NCBI RefSeq assembly: GCF_000577615.1
Contig: NZ_CBXX010000041.1
Coordinates: 1 to 63,426 of the forward strand
Direction of reading: 5' to 3'
DNA length: 63,426 bases
Origin: Herbaspirillum sp. RV1423
Lineage (GTDB): Bacteria; Pseudomonadota; Gammaproteobacteria; Burkholderiales; Burkholderiaceae_D
A program made the position numbers and the translations under genes. How positions within the stretch are numbered: the stretch's first letter is position 1; each line of letters opens with the position of its first letter. Shown here piece by piece: positions 61,688 through 63,426 of this stretch. The notes beneath the pieces were generated by a model. It ran no database searches. It had not been told where the DNA came from and saw only the letters and a program-made list of their open reading frames with translations.

Positions 61688-61878
61688 GGCATTGGCGCTC
61701 GCGGGAAGTCATTGTCTCGGTCACTCCCGATTTCACCTGAGCGACGCGATCAACAGTCTTTGGACTGAGGGGAAAGATCGGGCTGCGAGCCCAATCCTCA
61801 AAGAGCCCAATTTCGGCAGGTCGTCGGATCGCTTCCGCCAGACCTGCCGCTGGGAGTACTTTCTCCCGGCACTTGGCC

Positions 61879-62355
61879 TCAGTCGGATTTCACCGGGCCG
61901 TAGTCATTCCAGAGATCCCGGTGCAGCTTCCAGACGCCTCCTTGTTTCAGGAAGATGAGAATCTGTTTGCCGCGGATCTGTAGCTTTCCATCATGATCGC
62001 GGACCTCGGCATCCGAGACTTCGGTCACCATCTGATCATTGCCGTAGAACTCATAATTGCTGAAAGATACCGTGCCGGGCTGGGAGCCGGCATACCCTTT
62101 GGTGAAATATTCCGCGATTGCGCGGGCCCCGGTGATCCTGTCGCCTCCGGGCGGCAGGAGCGAACCATCTTTTGTATAGAGACGGCCTATTGCTTCATAG
62201 TCGCCGCGCGCGAAGGCGTCCGCCCATCGCGCATTCTCCGCTTTGATGGCCGCAGAGGGGGGACGTGGTGGACCGCCGGCAGTTGCAGACGTCGCGAAGG
62301 TGAAAAGAGAAAAGCAGGCTGCGAAGATCGCAGCACGAAGACGAATTTGATGCAT
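61879..62355 (-). CDS. Exported SnoaL/DUF4440-like protein
   Basis: This 158-residue protein has a signal peptide (MHQIRLRAAIFAACFSLFTF, cleavage near SATAGG). The mature part follows the ketosteroid-isomerase-like NTF2 fold: ENARWADAFARGDYEAIGRL, LYTKDGSLLPPGGDRITG and a C-terminal WKLHRDLWN. The ATG at 62355 follows CAGGAA. It is downstream of the Tat-exported DJ-1 gene on the same strand (127 bases), and both products leave the cytoplasm. The substrate is unknown. Confidence 0.82.
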   Translation of the reverse strand: MHQIRLRAAIFAACFSLFTFATSATAGGPPRPPSAAIKAENARWADAFARGDYEAIGRLYTKDGSLLPPGGDRITGARAIAEYFTKGYAGSQPGTVSFSNYEFYGNDQMVTEVSDAEVRDHDGKLQIRGKQILIFLKQGGVWKLHRDLWNDYGPVKSD

Positions 62356-62482
62356 GTAGTGATTTCCTGTTCTGTTTTGAGTTGGAGCTGACTTCGCCAG
62401 CTTGGCAAGTGGCGCAGTCAACGTCGGTTATGGCTTTGTCGAGACCAACGGCGTGGCCTCAGATGCCTGCTCTGCACACGTT

Positions 62483-63337
62483 TCAGCGAACGCCGGGAAT
62501 GCGTGCGAGCCCCCTGGATGCACCGGGAAGTTCTTTGTCGACCATCGCGATGACTTCCGGCCGCGCTTCTCTGGGATGACCGGAATGGAACGGCGGAGCG
62601 GGATCATATTCGATCGCAAGTTGGGTGAATTCGGCTGCCTGTTGACCGCGCAGCCTGGCGGCAACGCGGAGTGCGAAGTCGATGCCCGCCGTTACGCCAC
62701 CGCCGCTCATGAAGCGACCGTTGTCGTCTTCGACGAAGCGATCCGGAATGCCGATGGCGCCATATTCAGTCAGCTTGTTGACGAAGGCCCAATGGCAGGC
62801 GCTTCGCCTTCCTTTGAGAATGCCCGTGGCGGCAAGCACCAGCGATCCGTTGCAAACTGACGTGACATGTTTGGCGCTTTCGGCCAGACGCCGGATCTGC
62901 GCCAGATACTCCGGACGCATCGGCGCTGACAAATCAGACCCGCCGGGAACCAGGAGCAAGTCCGTCTTGGCAATATCAGCCAGTCGCTCGGTGTTGCCGT
63001 ATACGACCCCAAATTCGAGGGTCACACTGCCGCCATTGAGGCTCGCATAGCGAACGTTCGTATTCGGGAGCCGGTGAAAAATTTCGCTGGGACCGGCGAA
63101 ATCGAGAAGGGTGCCGCCATCGTAATTGACGATCAAAATATTGAGAGGCTCGTTTGGGGCAAGCTCCCCCTGGCCGGCTGCCTGCGCAAGCGCAGGAGTG
63201 GCGCGACCCAGCAGCGCGCTGCCGCCCAGGATGGCGCCGAGCGTGGCAATGCTCCCCAATCTGAGTACGTCGCGACGGGAATGACCCGTGCTGATCGGTT
63301 GTTCGCCGAATGCGATGTTTTTGCTATTGTCGGTCAA
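62483..63337 (-). CDS. DJ-1/PfpI-family protein with Tat signal (isonitrile hydratase-like)
   Basis: This 284-residue protein starts at a TTG (63337) eight bases after AAGGAG. Near residue 20 HSRRDVLRLGSIATLGAILG is a twin-arginine signal, with cleavage near PALAQA. The mature domain has LLVPGGSDLSAP and the nucleophile elbow SVCNGSLVLAATGILKGRR with its reactive Cys, followed by the CHWAF segment, as in isonitrile hydratase/ThiJ-type enzymes. Tat export implies folding or cofactor binding before transport. It is the first gene before a DUF4440-like gene. Whether it is an isonitrile hydratase or a relative acting in the periplasm is open. Confidence 0.85.
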   Translation of the reverse strand: MTDNSKNIAFGEQPISTGHSRRDVLRLGSIATLGAILGGSALLGRATPALAQAAGQGELAPNEPLNILIVNYDGGTLLDFAGPSEIFHRLPNTNVRYASLNGGSVTLEFGVVYGNTERLADIAKTDLLLVPGGSDLSAPMRPEYLAQIRRLAESAKHVTSVCNGSLVLAATGILKGRRSACHWAFVNKLTEYGAIGIPDRFVEDDNGRFMSGGGVTAGIDFALRVAARLRGQQAAEFTQLAIEYDPAPPFHSGHPREARPEVIAMVDKELPGASRGLARIPGVR

Positions 63338-63426
63338 GATAGTTTCTCCTTGTATTTTGGCTTCCTCTGCTAGCGCAGCCGGATTGGGCCGGATTGAAAG
63401 AACCGCCACGACGAAAGCGTGGCGGG

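Overview
The window looks like part of a betaproteobacterial chromosome, most likely Burkholderiales and perhaps Oxalobacteraceae (Collimonas/Herbaspirillum-like). The basis is the mix of LysR, AraC and HxlR regulators, a fused LivM-LivG permease-ATPase, a YdiJ-type dehydrogenase, and type Va and two-partner secretion adhesins. This is inference from protein style, not a database match. I see no rRNA, tRNA or CRISPR array.

Left part (1-24 kb): a truncated IS1182-type element at the left edge is followed by a tightly coupled minus-strand operon. It encodes a TPR-sulfotransferase, a TPR protein with a GT9/heptosyltransferase-like domain, a lipoprotein alpha/beta hydrolase and an APS kinase, and it faces a repeat-rich autotransporter. 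The likely theme is surface-adhesin modification, with CysC supplying PAPS to the sulfotransferase. A second autotransporter follows, then an MBL-fold hydrolase/tautomerase operon with a LysR regulator, an SDR/EamA/LysR group, a run of overlapping tiny ORFs, and a TpsB/TpsA secretion pair.

Middle part (24-34.5 kb): a mosaic of IS30 debris, a 2OG oxygenase, an Imm33-like protein and gene fragments leads into a redox-gene island. The island has a DsbA/FrnE-like protein, an NTF2-like protein, three F420/NADP-reductase-like paralogues, an atypical SDR and an azoreductase. An HxlR regulator with two matching 17-bp palindromes and a LysR regulator sit in divergent positions.

34.6-47.9 kb: one long minus-strand unit encodes a branched-chain-amino-acid-type ABC importer (binding protein, permease, fused permease-ATPase, ATPase). 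It continues into an epimerase, a D-2-hydroxyacid dehydrogenase, a 1015-residue FAD/Fe-S dehydrogenase, an FAA hydrolase and an SMP-30 lactonase. A divergent LysR gene has its start codon in the loop of a perfect palindrome. This looks like uptake and oxidation of a sugar acid or hydroxyacid.

Right part (48-63.4 kb): an Rrf2/methyltransferase pair, a truncated IS30 element fused to a second copy of the MBL gene, a TauE-like exporter with an AraC regulator, a MITE-like element, and a nucleotidyltransferase-like gene. A complete IS481-type element (1222 bp, 7-bp target duplication) splits an NmrA-like gene. Further regulator/oxidoreductase pairs (HxlR/NmrA, SDR/AraC, SDR/HxlR) follow, then a second decayed IS1182-type element, a 5' fragment of feoB, and a GlxA-type regulator beside a Tat-exported DJ-1/PfpI protein. 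The region from about 48 to 61 kb carries the heaviest marks of insertion-sequence remodelling.
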